DNA of 23,697 bases from a virus. Under the pieces are notes generated by a model. The model was given only the letters and a program-made list of their open reading frames with translations. It had not been told where the DNA came from and did no database searches. The position numbers and the translations under genes were made by a program. Positions within the stretch are counted from its first letter, which is position 1; each line of letters opens with the position of its first letter. The stretch spans positions 1 through 23,697 of IMG/VR virus record IMGVR_UViG_3300038701_000951. The stretch is one strand, 5' to 3'. Below are positions 4,778-14,178 of the stretch, in pieces.

Positions 4778-6354
4778 TACGCTGGATCAATCATAATAGA
4801 TAAATGTTTCGGGTGCATCTCAAAGCCGGTTGACCAGTTTGCAGATGCGTTTATTACTTTAGTTACACATGGATAAGCTGAGTAGTCACCACTTGGTAAA
4901 TTCGTACTTAGTGTAGCTGCTAACGTACCGTTTAGGTAACATTTAATATCTGTGCCACTTGTCATGTCCATAGTTATCTCAAAGTGTTTATTGTCAGTAA
5001 CACTAGACCCAAGATCACTAGACTGGGTAGCTGTAGTGCCATCAGCACAGAAGAAGTAGAACTCAGTACCTGTGGAGTCGTAGTGGTAAATAAAGCCCAT
5101 CCCCTTAGTTACACCTGCAGTCCCATCTCCAAGAGACGCATTCTCATCGCCACCTATAAATATAAATCCATCAGAGCCAGTAGACCCTGCTGTGTTCCCG
5201 TCACACTTCCCTACAAAATTAATAGTTGGATTTCTATCAAAGAAGGAGTTCTTTTGCCCACTCTGTTGTGACCAAGCTACTGGTCTAATCTTCACACTAG
5301 AGAAGAGTGTAGATCCTGAAAGCATTCTAAGTTCCCCACCTGAGTAAGATATAGATGCCCCACTACCACTCACTCCTGTTGCATAGTTTTGTGTGAGTGT
5401 AGAGTAGTCGGTTGAGAAGAATAGCGCTTGTGCGCCACCACCACCGCCACCACCTAAGTCTGCAATAGATTGTGCTGTGACTGTCTTAAGATTGCCTGAG
5501 TCACTTGTATCTTGTATTAAAACCTTATCATCTGTAGCCACCGTTACAGAGCTTAATGTGGCCCCATCTAATGAGGAAACTACATTTGCTTCATCTGTCA
5601 CGTCAGCGTTCACCTCTATTGTAATCATTTTCATCTGATCCGCAGTTGGGTAGGTGTTCTTGGCAGTATTGGCTACTACATCTGCATTATTACTTACTTC
5701 TGTGTCAAAGTCTGAGATCGTAGAGGCTGTCTGTGTCCCTGTGTGGTTAGCACGAGCAAAGGAATCCCCTTCTATATTCGTAGGGTCATAAACTGCCTTT
5801 TCCATATCTCCGCTTCCCCCGCTATTATTCAACGCGTCCTGTAGCCCTGCTATATCTTTTATTCTATGCTTGTGTCCAACTGGGGCTAGGTTTACCCTCA
5901 GTTGTGCGAAGTTCTCTGTAACGAGATCATCAGGGATAAGACCAACAACAGTAGGTAGCTCTGGAGATTCCTTGAGATACTTACTAATGTCGGTCTTCTT
6001 TATATACTCTGTATGTGAGTGTTTCTTAGGGGCCTTGTCTTTTAGGACGTCTATAATAGCCTTCTTGTCCCCCTTAGATATTGCGTCTAATAATCCCACA
6101 GACTCGAGAGCAGCCTGGGTATCCTTCTTAAGTCCTGCTATTTGTCTAGTAACTTTATCACTACTAGACTTCACCTTCTTGCTTACGCTTTCTATCTTGT
6201 CGGTGACTTCCTCTTTGTTTATAAACTCAACAATCTCTCCATTTAAACTTGTAACTAGTCTTTTCTCATCGGTAGTGAATACTGGCTCCGCCTCTGCTAG
6301 TTTTGGTAGGTTTTTCTTTTTACCGTGTTTAAGTTGTAGCTGTCCGATCTTCAT
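4777..6354 (-). CDS. Tail fibre / receptor-binding protein with HxH motifs
   Basis: This 525-residue protein has a modular fibre layout. Residues 1-110 are charged and include coiled coil (VTDKIESVSKKVKSSSDKVT). HSH (112-114) and HKH (161-163) each open a short loop. Residues 198-218 carry the widespread fibre repeat SFARANHTGTQ...ISDFDTEV. A Gly run (about 298-305) follows. The last 220 residues are Ser/Thr/Gly-rich beta structure that resembles a lectin-like or concanavalin-type receptor-binding domain (for example FYFFCADGTT and FEITMDMTSGTDIKCYLNGT). Such proteins are trimers that recognise the host surface. It lies directly after the 185-residue HxH protein and before the lysis genes. 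The fold of the tip is inferred from composition and pattern. Confidence 0.82.
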   Translation of the reverse strand: MKIGQLQLKHGKKKNLPKLAEAEPVFTTDEKRLVTSLNGEIVEFINKEEVTDKIESVSKKVKSSSDKVTRQIAGLKKDTQAALESVGLLDAISKGDKKAIIDVLKDKAPKKHSHTEYIKKTDISKYLKESPELPTVVGLIPDDLVTENFAQLRVNLAPVGHKHRIKDIAGLQDALNNSGGSGDMEKAVYDPTNIEGDSFARANHTGTQTASTISDFDTEVSNNADVVANTAKNTYPTADQMKMITIEVNADVTDEANVVSSLDGATLSSVTVATDDKVLIQDTSDSGNLKTVTAQSIADLGGGGGGGAQALFFSTDYSTLTQNYATGVSGSGASISYSGGELRMLSGSTLFSSVKIRPVAWSQQSGQKNSFFDRNPTINFVGKCDGNTAGSTGSDGFIFIGGDENASLGDGTAGVTKGMGFIYHYDSTGTEFYFFCADGTTATQSSDLGSSVTDNKHFEITMDMTSGTDIKCYLNGTLAATLSTNLPSGDYSAYPCVTKVINASANWSTGFEMHPKHLSIMIDPA

Positions 6355-6356
6355 AC

Positions 6357-6914
6357 TTAAAAAGTTCCTCCTTGATATAAAACTCCACCTACTGGGCTCG
6401 TAAACGTTCCAAAGTTAAAGCTTGTCTGTTCTTTTAACTCTTTTTTAACTCCCGTATCTATCTCTTTAATCTTCTCTAGAATACTTGTTTCCATCTCTTT
6501 TATTCTATCAGACATACTTAATGCAGTATCCTCTATCTCCCTATGGTTGTGCCCCTCTAGGGAATATCTCTTAAACTCTTGTGTGATTCTATCTAATTCC
6601 AGGTCTACTGCATCCCTAAGCCTTACTAGGTCCTTCTGAGTGGCCTTCTTATCTAGTTCCTTGTAAACCCTAGATAGTAGTAGCTCATTACTCTGCTGTA
6701 CTAAAGTAGATACGGCCATTAACTTTGGCCTTAGCTCGTCCTTAAGTACATATTCACCGTGCCTATGCTCATAGGGAACCGGCTGTTTAGCTAGCTCCCT
6801 AATCTCATTTATCTCTTTTGACTGGTCGTACTCAGGGTGGTCATGTGACCTTAGGGCATATTCATTATGCTCATGGTCTAGATGCCCCTGTAGTCTTTTG
6901 TCATATGTCTGCAT
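6357..6914 (-). CDS. Histidine-rich fibre or fibre-adaptor protein with coiled coil
   Basis: This 185-residue protein has four HxH motifs: HEH (14-16), HDH (24-26), HRH (50-52) and HNH (122-124). The first three lead into x-E-Y (HEHNEY, HDHPEY, HRHGEY). In trimeric phage fibres such HxH motifs hold metal ions along the axis. Residues about 62-165 are a long charged coiled coil. The C-terminus (FGTFTSPVGGVLYQGGTF) is Gly/aromatic. The similar HSHTEY in the next gene shows that the two products share building blocks and probably join end to end in one appendage. The start overlaps the upstream stop (TAATG). A structural role is clear, but its exact position in the virion is inferred. Confidence 0.75.
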   Translation of the reverse strand: MQTYDKRLQGHLDHEHNEYALRSHDHPEYDQSKEINEIRELAKQPVPYEHRHGEYVLKDELRPKLMAVSTLVQQSNELLLSRVYKELDKKATQKDLVRLRDAVDLELDRITQEFKRYSLEGHNHREIEDTALSMSDRIKEMETSILEKIKEIDTGVKKELKEQTSFNFGTFTSPVGGVLYQGGTF

Positions 6915-9151
6915 TAGAAGTATGAGTTAAACAATCCTTCGAGTTCCTGTAATTTCAACGCTGCGGTCTCTGGTGTATCTCCAAACCCTGGTACGAATCT
7001 ATAGAACTGTATACGTTCCTCTTCATTAATAGCACCACCTGAATTCAACCTACCAACTGCCTCTGCTATTTGATCTCTTAATTGAGCATATGCTTGTGCC
7101 TCTCCACTTCTAGCGAACTGTGGCAAGCTTAACTGAGCACTCATAAGATTAATATCTTGCCCCTCTAGTAGGTTCCTCAGCTGAGATAACCCTGTTAGTC
7201 CGAATTGTGCCCTACCTTGGTTTTGACTCATTTCTTTGCTACCCTCCTGGTCTTCTCCTAAGTAATCAGCCAACCTCAAAGCGTCTCCAAAGTCTCCTCC
7301 TGTCATTTGCATAGCCATTTGGAATAGGGCCATCTTATCGGGAGCCGTCCCTTGTGTTGATACTGATTCGTACTGCTCAATGTCCCTCGCAGGGTCACCT
7401 GTGATTTGAACCGCGTCTGTATTTACTGGGGGTTGTGCACCGCCAGTACTACTACCTAATAACGCCCCTACTCTTTGTGGCACTGCCTGGTTACCCAGTA
7501 ATTGTGCTGCTTGGAATGCCTGTGGTGAGCCTACTCCTGGTACTCTTGCAAGTCCCCCAACCAACGCATCGTCAACTCTACTAGTCAAAGCCCTTGGCGA
7601 GAACCTACCTGCCGCACTAATACCTCTACCTGCAACATCTGTGCCCGCTTCTACCGCCTTACCAACCCCTGGTAGTGGGACCCTTAGGAAAGGTCCAAAA
7701 TCAACCCTAGTTCCCTTAGACGCAGCCTCAAGTGTCGCGTCTTGCAACATCAATAGATTCGATAGATCATCCATTACTCCTGAGAACCTAGTTCCTTGTG
7801 CCTCTTTTTTAACTGCGTTAGATATTCCTTTTCTCACTTCCATCAATACTCTATTCTTATCAGCCAACTTAACCCCCTGGAAAGCCCTAGAGCCTAACCT
7901 TTGGTCTAACGATCTCCTGAAGTTATTAAGTTGTGTGACACTGACCTCGTCACCCAGGTCAGCCAAGTCTGCGAATATAGAGGAAATACCCTCTCTATTT
8001 AGTAGTTTAGGTTCATTCTTAAAAGCACTTCTAACTGAGTCTAATATACCCTTAGTCTTCACGGTCTTGCCTGCCGATACCAATGCTTCATCAGCTTGGC
8101 TCACTAAGGCACTTATAGCCTCGTCTGTACTATTAGCAATCTGTGATTTGGTTGCTGTTGGAAGGTTAAAATCATCTAGTGTTTTCATTAGCTGGGTTCC
8201 ACGTCTCGTTAGCTCCTTAGGTGCCATATTAAGCTTCTTAGCATCTAATCCTAGTCTAGATGCCCTAACCCTTGTTCCCGCACCTGCTACTGCCTCTCCT
8301 GTCTCCCTAGTTGCTGTTGTGACTGCCCTACTTGGAGTTACTCCCTCACTAAGCTCAGCCATATTTAAGATTGATTTTCTAAGTGGGTTATCTGGCGCTA
8401 TATTATCAACAAGATCCTGAACCGCCGCTGTTCTTTGTCCACCCTGTGGCATTCTCATAGCTCTTTCTAGTGCCGCATTTGCATCGTCAGCCGAACTTAA
8501 CACTAGTCCCTCACCTGTCTCTTGTACACCTTTTTGTGCTGCTCTTCCACTAGCCTTGCTTAGTACTTTCCCTGCCTGTTGGAACGTTCCACCAAGTACA
8601 CCACCTACTAAGGCCCCGCCTGCTACATCTTCAGCACTTATCTCCCTATCTAGTGGTGTTGCCCCTGCTGTACCTAGCGCTCCACCTAATGCCCCCGATG
8701 CTACCGCACCTCCGAAACCTCCGAGTCCTCTTGCCAATGTTCCACCTGGTATCAAATAAGAACCTACACCTGCAGCTGTTCTAGCTAGAAATGCTGGCGT
8801 ATTATCTTGCTCTTCTTTTGTCAGTATTTGTGGTCTACCTGGTGCTCCACCACTTGCTAGGTCAGATACTAACTGCCCTCCTATACGTGCTGTATTTGCA
8901 AATGGGTCTACTATCCCTGCTGCAACATTCCCTATAAGACCTTTATCTCCACGTCTGAAGCCATACTCTTGCCCATCTTTTACAGTCCTATAGTCTGCTT
9001 GTGGGTTCTCTGTTAAGTATTGCTGTGCTTGTGAACCCCTAAGGATCCTTCGCCCTTGACTAGTGAACTCGGTAGGGTCCACTTTAGGCTTTCTAAGTGT
9101 CCCTGCTTTGAACCTTTTTTTAATATCATCATCAAATTGTTTCTTAGCCAT
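6914..9151 (-). CDS. Large internal virion (ejection) protein, 745 residues
   Basis: There is no recognised catalytic domain. The N-terminus is basic (MAKKQFDDDIKKRFKAG). Residues about 70-200 hold three Ala/Gly-rich hydrophobic stretches (such as FLARTAAGVGSYLIPGG and EDVAGGALVGGVLGG) that could insert into membranes. The rest is mostly helical, with Gln/Ala-rich segments near the C-terminus. This composition and the position after adaptor, nozzle and fibre genes match ejection proteins of podoviruses, which leave the capsid before the DNA and build a channel through the cell envelope. No lysozyme or transglycosylase motif is visible, so the channel role is the main inference. Confidence 0.7.
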   Translation of the reverse strand: MAKKQFDDDIKKRFKAGTLRKPKVDPTEFTSQGRRILRGSQAQQYLTENPQADYRTVKDGQEYGFRRGDKGLIGNVAAGIVDPFANTARIGGQLVSDLASGGAPGRPQILTKEEQDNTPAFLARTAAGVGSYLIPGGTLARGLGGFGGAVASGALGGALGTAGATPLDREISAEDVAGGALVGGVLGGTFQQAGKVLSKASGRAAQKGVQETGEGLVLSSADDANAALERAMRMPQGGQRTAAVQDLVDNIAPDNPLRKSILNMAELSEGVTPSRAVTTATRETGEAVAGAGTRVRASRLGLDAKKLNMAPKELTRRGTQLMKTLDDFNLPTATKSQIANSTDEAISALVSQADEALVSAGKTVKTKGILDSVRSAFKNEPKLLNREGISSIFADLADLGDEVSVTQLNNFRRSLDQRLGSRAFQGVKLADKNRVLMEVRKGISNAVKKEAQGTRFSGVMDDLSNLLMLQDATLEAASKGTRVDFGPFLRVPLPGVGKAVEAGTDVAGRGISAAGRFSPRALTSRVDDALVGGLARVPGVGSPQAFQAAQLLGNQAVPQRVGALLGSSTGGAQPPVNTDAVQITGDPARDIEQYESVSTQGTAPDKMALFQMAMQMTGGDFGDALRLADYLGEDQEGSKEMSQNQGRAQFGLTGLSQLRNLLEGQDINLMSAQLSLPQFARSGEAQAYAQLRDQIAEAVGRLNSGGAINEEERIQFYRFVPGFGDTPETAALKLQELEGLFNSYF

Positions 9152-9163
9152 TTATATGAGACT

Positions 9164-10189
9164 TTAATTACTAAATCTGTTTTGTAGAACACTAGGATTT
9201 AAGTTTGGTGTAGGCGTTTGTACTAAACTCCCATTCCTTGCTGCCTGTGCCCTTTGGAGTTCATCAATATTTATATTCATTAGTGGAACCCCTGGTACGT
9301 CAACCATCCCCATCAGAGGGCCTCCGCCCGCTCCAGTCAAGAATTTAGCCCTTTGGGTTGGGTCCATGTTGGCTCCTAGGTATGCTAGGTACTCAGGGTC
9401 TACCTGCTGGCCTGCGAGGTCTCTTCTTATCTTAGTACCATCAATCGCAATTGCCGTATCATCTACCGCTCCAGCTACTTGTCCCTCCTGGATTGGGGCA
9501 TTAGCCGCCTCTGATCTGCCGTATAAGGCATTCATAATGTCATACGGGTTGTATCCACTAGCTGAAGCTCTTGCTGCTGCTGCTCTCTCTTGTGCAGATC
9601 TAATAGCATTATCTTTCTCCCTTAGTGTCAATGTTGCATTGTTTAGAATTTGTCCTATTGTACTTTGTAGGTTTTGTTCGATCCCTGTTAGACCCTGTAA
9701 GGCTGTGTTCTCTAATTCACCCCTTCTCGTGCTAAATCTCTCTCCAATCTGTCCTAACTGCTGTAGGGTGTCTCGGTCGATTCTATTTGATAGCTCTAAA
9801 CTAGCACTTGACGGTGCTCCACCAATAGCCCTGATCCTTTGCCTTGCCCTTGTTTGTGCTTCGTCTGCTCCCTGTCTGGCTGCTCCACCTGCTCTAATTC
9901 TCTCTTGTTCTGCCGCCTGTGTGCCCCTCGTAAGGTTCTGTGCAAGTAAATCTCTGGATACATTGGCCTGGTCAATTGCGGCCTCTCTTTGCCCCTGTAG
10001 GGCTCCGATTGATTGGTTAAACTGCCTGTAGATATCCCTGTATTGAGGGTCTACTGAAGACACATCAGCCCTACCTATCTGTAGTTCTGGTGTTCTAAAT
10101 TGTCTAGTTAAAAACTCTGGTAACGGTGCTCTTTGAGCTGGGGTGAACTGTGAATTAGTTCCTGTTATTGGTACTGTTCCTGGTAACAT
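9164..10189 (-). CDS. Second internal virion / ejection protein, helical
   Basis: This 341-residue protein is rich in Ala, Gln and Arg, with long helices (about residues 60-210: REAAIDQANVSRDLLAQ, QEQ-type repeats, ERAAAARASASGYNP). The C-terminal third is Pro/Gly-rich and ends LNPSVLQNRFSN. Such proteins, adjacent to a larger hydrophobic one, are typical of podovirus ejection modules. I chose ATG 10189 because the earlier ATG at 10228 only adds an AT-rich spacer that translates as a run of Leu and Ile and would overlap the upstream gene by 14 bases. If the longer start is real, the protein would have a membrane-targeting N-terminus. Confidence 0.68.
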   Translation of the reverse strand: MLPGTVPITGTNSQFTPAQRAPLPEFLTRQFRTPELQIGRADVSSVDPQYRDIYRQFNQSIGALQGQREAAIDQANVSRDLLAQNLTRGTQAAEQERIRAGGAARQGADEAQTRARQRIRAIGGAPSSASLELSNRIDRDTLQQLGQIGERFSTRRGELENTALQGLTGIEQNLQSTIGQILNNATLTLREKDNAIRSAQERAAAARASASGYNPYDIMNALYGRSEAANAPIQEGQVAGAVDDTAIAIDGTKIRRDLAGQQVDPEYLAYLGANMDPTQRAKFLTGAGGGPLMGMVDVPGVPLMNINIDELQRAQAARNGSLVQTPTPNLNPSVLQNRFSN

Positions 10190-10214
10190 AATGATTAATA
10201 GTAATAATAATATT

Positions 10215-11405
10215 TTATAGATATGCACAAACTAGCAATACCTTAGTTGTAACAATGTCGCCACGGAACCCTAGGTTTGTTAGAGTCCCGCTGGTTGATA
10301 CTATTCTGGTATTTAAATAATAGGTGGTTGGTGTCGTAATTGATAATGTTGTATTTAGTGCTCGATCTATACCTGCTCTGAACAGTCCAGTATAAGAACT
10401 ACTAGAAAGTCCGCCTACTACAGAGGATGAACCATAGGTTGTCAGAGTAGAATCACTCTCACTGTTATCCGCAGTCGAGATAGTAAGCTCCATAGTTGGG
10501 CTACTTGAAGAGGACGCGGTATTAGCTCTTGTACCAGTCATAAGACACTGGATAACTGGTATCCATAAACCGGTTATAGCTGTTCCTTCTAGGCCTGAGC
10601 CACCGCCGTTGTACCAAGTATCTAAACTCACAGCGGCCTGTACATTATTAGCCGTGTTGCTGAACATTTCATATGTCCACTTAGTTTTATCCAATGGGAA
10701 ACCTATTGGGGATACTCCTGGTAGTGCGTACTGTGGAGATGTGATAGCGGCATCAGCTAAATCATAATCAATACCTCCATAGATAGTTACCGTTGTGTCG
10801 GTAGAGAAAGCCACTTTTGTGATTATGAAATATTTGTCAGTTGTTTGGTTCAATTTAACTTTCATCCCTGGGGCCAGTGTGTCCGTCCTATCAACCCCTG
10901 CGATTGTGAATGTGAATTCAGGATCACTTGCGCTTGCGTAAGTCCAGGTATCTGAGGTTGATATCCAACCTGACTCTGTCAGTGCTCTGTTTGTAGAATC
11001 TATGTTACTACCATTTGCTGATAGGCTTGATCCAATACTAGTTGCTGTTATAGCCCCGTGTGTACCGTCATCGTTATGTTCCGTCTCGTAGCTATCTATG
11101 AAACCGTTGAACATTTCTTTTACTACAATATCTGTAATAGCTGCCCCTGCCTCGTGTGACACTGCAGAAGTGTCTGCCTTCCCTCTCCCATCTGTAGATA
11201 CTGTTAATGTATTCCCTGATACGCTTTCAATATACACAACCTCTTCTGAACTTGTTCCTTCGTCAATAATTGCATATCCGCCTGTAGCGTCGAATACAGA
11301 ACCGTCAGAAACGCTTATAGTCGTAGCCGAGTTGGTTAATGTACTAGAAAGTGTTGTCGCCGCCTCGTTTCCTATCGCTCTTTGTAAATTCGGTGTGTTT
11401 CCCAT
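10215..11405 (-). CDS. Tail fibre/appendage protein
   Basis: This 396-residue protein is rich in Ser, Thr and Gly. Residues 14-85 form a small beta domain (TLTNSATTISVSDGSVFDAT, then EVVYIESVSGNTLTVS) of the type found at the virion-attached end of many phage fibres. A HNDDGTH motif lies near residue 110, and the rest looks like beta structure. The C-terminus ends in hydrophobic TTKVLLVCAYL. It sits between the nozzle gene and the ejection proteins, so it is probably a nozzle-attached fibre or plug. Its sequence differs from the downstream HxH fibre pair, so the phage may have two kinds of appendage. It could also be a capsid decoration protein. Confidence 0.68.
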   Translation of the reverse strand: MGNTPNLQRAIGNEAATTLSSTLTNSATTISVSDGSVFDATGGYAIIDEGTSSEEVVYIESVSGNTLTVSTDGRGKADTSAVSHEAGAAITDIVVKEMFNGFIDSYETEHNDDGTHGAITATSIGSSLSANGSNIDSTNRALTESGWISTSDTWTYASASDPEFTFTIAGVDRTDTLAPGMKVKLNQTTDKYFIITKVAFSTDTTVTIYGGIDYDLADAAITSPQYALPGVSPIGFPLDKTKWTYEMFSNTANNVQAAVSLDTWYNGGGSGLEGTAITGLWIPVIQCLMTGTRANTASSSSSPTMELTISTADNSESDSTLTTYGSSSVVGGLSSSSYTGLFRAGIDRALNTTLSITTPTTYYLNTRIVSTSGTLTNLGFRGDIVTTKVLLVCAYL

Positions 11406-11407
11406 TG

Positions 11408-13357
11408 TTATATCTGATTAACTTCGTCTAGAGGTATAAATTTATTACTTCTCTCTCTCATTGTATATGACAAATTAAGTAATGTCGCCTTAGCGTTGAG
11501 TGTGCTACTGGCCATCCCGTAAGCAAAAGACCTTCCTACCGCTGCCCTTCCCAGCCTATGGAACGGGAAACGCTTATTTACTAAGTTATCCCCAAGGTCC
11601 GTGTTAACAAACGTAGAGATTCTAAGTCTAAGCCTTCTAAGTCTTCCTGATCTAAGTGTGGTCTGTGTATAACTAGGCGCTACGGTTACGTCATACTCGT
11701 TCTTCACATTGTCTACAAAGAAATTAACCTTAACCTGTCCTCTAGCGTTTCTCATCCTAAAATCTGCCCAGCCCCCTCTTTTGTATAAGAAAGGTTTTTT
11801 GCCGTCATCTACTCTTGTTTTCCATTCCCAATTAATAGCGCTCCCTCGGTCATTTTCATAATTCTCTGATAGCTCTGCTGTCCGATAATCGGAGTTATCA
11901 ATAAATAGCTTTCTTTCTACTCCACCACTGTCTACAAACAACCTCATATGTTCCATCCCTATTTCTACCCACTTAGTAAATGCTAGTCTTTCTCTGTCGT
12001 AAACAATTGCTTGATTGTTCATTAAACTGCTTCCATTAGCAAATGACATAATGTATTTACCATCAAAGTATTCTGCTGTTATCCACTCTTCCCTACTTGG
12101 ATTGATTGTATCTAGTTCCGGTCTAACTCTTGCTGATAGCTCATTAGTTCTCAGTGATGTAAAGTTGGGTTCATTTCCTAATACATAGATCGAATACCCC
12201 CTACCTGGTTTTTTACCTACAAAAAATAGATCGTTTTCTATCTGCCTAATCGATCTGTGTGAGACACACCCTAGTGATCTATTTATATTCCCTAGTGCTG
12301 GGATACCGTCTGATGTGAAGTTGAACTGCCAAACACTGTTCTCCTTCAAGATAACCGCAATGCTCTGGAATAGTCCAATGCCTCTAATATCTCCATCCGC
12401 ATCTGTTGCAGACACGTCCACAAAACCACCACCGTCACCTAGTGCAAAACTATCTGGTTTATCTACACCAGCAGAGAAGTAAAGCCTAGAAGGTGCATTT
12501 GTATCACCTGCGATGAGTAATGCTGATTTGAATGTTTGGATATATTTACCCTTGGGACCTGTTGTTGTATTAGCTAGCGGCACACTATAAAGCACAGAAG
12601 GAGTGATCGTTCCGTAATCTACAAACTCCGTAGCATCCTCCCCGTTAACTCTTGCAATGAATGTTTCAAAGCCTGACTCAACACCGTAAACGTTATATCC
12701 AGACGCTCCACTTACCGCGTTCCATGTAATTGTAGTTGAATAGTTGCTATCTGGTGCACTTGGGTCGAAGTTCCATTGATCTCGCTCTCTATTAGTTTGT
12801 ACTACTCCAGCTGTAGATCCATCGGTCTCACCTACATTTGTTATTGCTGTTATCTTATAGCTTAGTGACGAATTACCAGAGATAAGCGATGCCCCTCTAG
12901 CTACGCTAACACCGGTTGGTGCTGATATTTGTGTGAACCTTGTGAACCCACTTCCATCATACTTAGTCAAATCATCAGTCCCATTACTGATATACATAAC
13001 ATTATTCAAGGTTGTTGACGTCGCTAGTGCCGTACTTGTGAACGAAGCCCCACTAATAGTTGTCCAATCACCCGTAACCTGGTTAAGTTTCTTACCTAGT
13101 CCATCTTCGATTTTAATTAACTCTTGCTCCCCACTTTCGTTTGTGTAAGTGTCAAACATCGTCACAATAGAGCCATTAGAGTCGTTTTGGTATGTCGCAG
13201 AACCCCATCTTGGAGTTGGGGAACCCTCATCTACTATAATTATATTATTCGCTATAGAAAGCTGGTTTGATTCAATTTTGTTTGCGTTTACAAGTGTATT
13301 TAGACCACCTTTAAAGTTATCTATCGCTACTTGTATTTCTCTTTTTGGTTTTGCCAT
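11408..13357 (-). CDS. Tail nozzle protein (gp10/gp12-like beta-propeller)
   Basis: This 649-residue protein begins with the signature of podovirus nozzle proteins: NFKGGLNTLVNANKIESNQL followed by SIANNIIIVDEGSPTPRWG (about residues 13-51). Here an Asn-rich segment leads into R-x-G. The middle has blade-like repeats (ITNVGETDGSTAG, WNAVSGASGYNVYGV, a fibronectin-like piece, and SVWQFNFTSDGIPALG). In P22 and T7 such proteins form the hexameric tube below the adaptor and hold the DNA until ejection. The start overlaps the adaptor stop by one base (TAATG), which fits adaptor and nozzle being made together. The family call is by pattern, not by search. Confidence 0.8.
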   Translation of the reverse strand: MAKPKREIQVAIDNFKGGLNTLVNANKIESNQLSIANNIIIVDEGSPTPRWGSATYQNDSNGSIVTMFDTYTNESGEQELIKIEDGLGKKLNQVTGDWTTISGASFTSTALATSTTLNNVMYISNGTDDLTKYDGSGFTRFTQISAPTGVSVARGASLISGNSSLSYKITAITNVGETDGSTAGVVQTNRERDQWNFDPSAPDSNYSTTITWNAVSGASGYNVYGVESGFETFIARVNGEDATEFVDYGTITPSVLYSVPLANTTTGPKGKYIQTFKSALLIAGDTNAPSRLYFSAGVDKPDSFALGDGGGFVDVSATDADGDIRGIGLFQSIAVILKENSVWQFNFTSDGIPALGNINRSLGCVSHRSIRQIENDLFFVGKKPGRGYSIYVLGNEPNFTSLRTNELSARVRPELDTINPSREEWITAEYFDGKYIMSFANGSSLMNNQAIVYDRERLAFTKWVEIGMEHMRLFVDSGGVERKLFIDNSDYRTAELSENYENDRGSAINWEWKTRVDDGKKPFLYKRGGWADFRMRNARGQVKVNFFVDNVKNEYDVTVAPSYTQTTLRSGRLRRLRLRISTFVNTDLGDNLVNKRFPFHRLGRAAVGRSFAYGMASSTLNAKATLLNLSYTMRERSNKFIPLDEVNQI

Positions 13358-14073
13358 TAATAATCTAGATAACCACCAATTGCCTCAATGCCTTGTGCAT
13401 TATCAACAAACACCATAGACACCCCCTGATTACTCTCTCCTAGTTCATTGTTAATTAGCATCCTATCCATTTCCATCTGCGCCATGTCCCTATATTGCGA
13501 GTACTGGTCTCCCTCATCGTCAATTAAGAACATGTCCGCCACAGTGTCATAAACCAAGAAGTCATCACTTGGGCACTTACTTATGTCTGTTCCGTCCGTA
13601 AGCTCAGCCCTAGATACTCCCAGTGAGTCTGTTGCTAGGTTACTTGTGTAGTAATTTAGGGGGATACTTGCAACAACTGTAGGTGTTGGGTTGATATTTA
13701 GTCTGTATCCTGTGCCTGGGTTCCCACTAATATATATGTAAAAATCGGCTGTATTGCGGTTTAAAGCGTCTCCAATCTCTACTACTGGATATTGTTCAGC
13801 TCCAACAGTCAATCTTTGACTCTGTGGAATAAGTAGGTTCCCATACTTATAGTCAGATGGGAGGTCTACATAATTCTGGTCTGCAACTGTATTTAGTGTT
13901 GTAGTCTCAATTAACTGTCTCCATGTATATCCCTTCTCTAAAGCCCATTTACGCAAAGACTTATTTAGTAGTGTCTTCCTTCTTGTATATTCTGAGGAGC
14001 TAGAATCTATACTACCACCTGCTTGATCGAAGATTGCGGTAATTCTAGTCTGTAGTTCTGTTAAATTAGCCAT
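13357..14073 (-). CDS. Head-tail adaptor (connector) protein
   Basis: This 238-residue protein begins with helical MANLTELQTRITAIFDQAGG, followed by RRKTLLNKSLRKWALEKGYTW. It then has a beta-rich centre (NYVDLPSDYKYGNLLIPQS, YPVVEIGDALNRNT) and a C-terminal helix with YRDMAQMEMDRMLINNE. This helix, beta, helix plan is that of podovirus adaptors (gp4/gp11-like), which form a dodecamer under the portal and bind the nozzle. It is the first gene after a terminator and is coupled to the nozzle gene. The exact subfamily cannot be named from the sequence. Confidence 0.7.
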   Translation of the reverse strand: MANLTELQTRITAIFDQAGGSIDSSSSEYTRRKTLLNKSLRKWALEKGYTWRQLIETTTLNTVADQNYVDLPSDYKYGNLLIPQSQRLTVGAEQYPVVEIGDALNRNTADFYIYISGNPGTGYRLNINPTPTVVASIPLNYYTSNLATDSLGVSRAELTDGTDISKCPSDDFLVYDTVADMFLIDDEGDQYSQYRDMAQMEMDRMLINNELGESNQGVSMVFVDNAQGIEAIGGYLDY

Positions 14074-14124
14074 TAATGTTTTTTAATCCTATTACATTGT
14101 AAATGACGTCCGAGCAAAAGAAAA

Positions 14125-14142
14125 ACCCCCCTTGCAGGAGGT
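14125..14142 (-). terminator. Intrinsic terminator after the glycosyltransferase gene
   Basis: On the minus strand ACCTCC pairs with GGGGGT around a 6-base loop, with one T-G wobble, followed by TTTTCTTTT. It lies 37 bases after the glycosyltransferase stop and 52 bases before the adaptor start. It closes the modification cassette and implies a separate promoter for the tail operon in 14074-14124. No clear promoter consensus is visible there. Confidence 0.8.
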
Positions 14143-14178
14143 CTCTCTCAAATTGTGCACTTATACACAACCCTATAA

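Noticed and set aside
7641-8420. 259-codon open frame on the plus strand
   Set aside because: It is fully opposite the ejection protein gene, and its translation is Ser/Leu/Pro-rich, as expected from the reverse complement of Ala/Gly/Arg-rich coding sequence. The same holds for 9366-10031, 5870-6403 and other plus-strand frames in the structural block.
14155-14171. Repeat of GGTTGTGTATA-GTG near 14160 (minus) and 19420-19433 (plus), with a weaker match near 3470
   Set aside because: The copies differ in orientation relative to the nearby terminators and are short and AT-rich, so a shared regulatory role is not supported.
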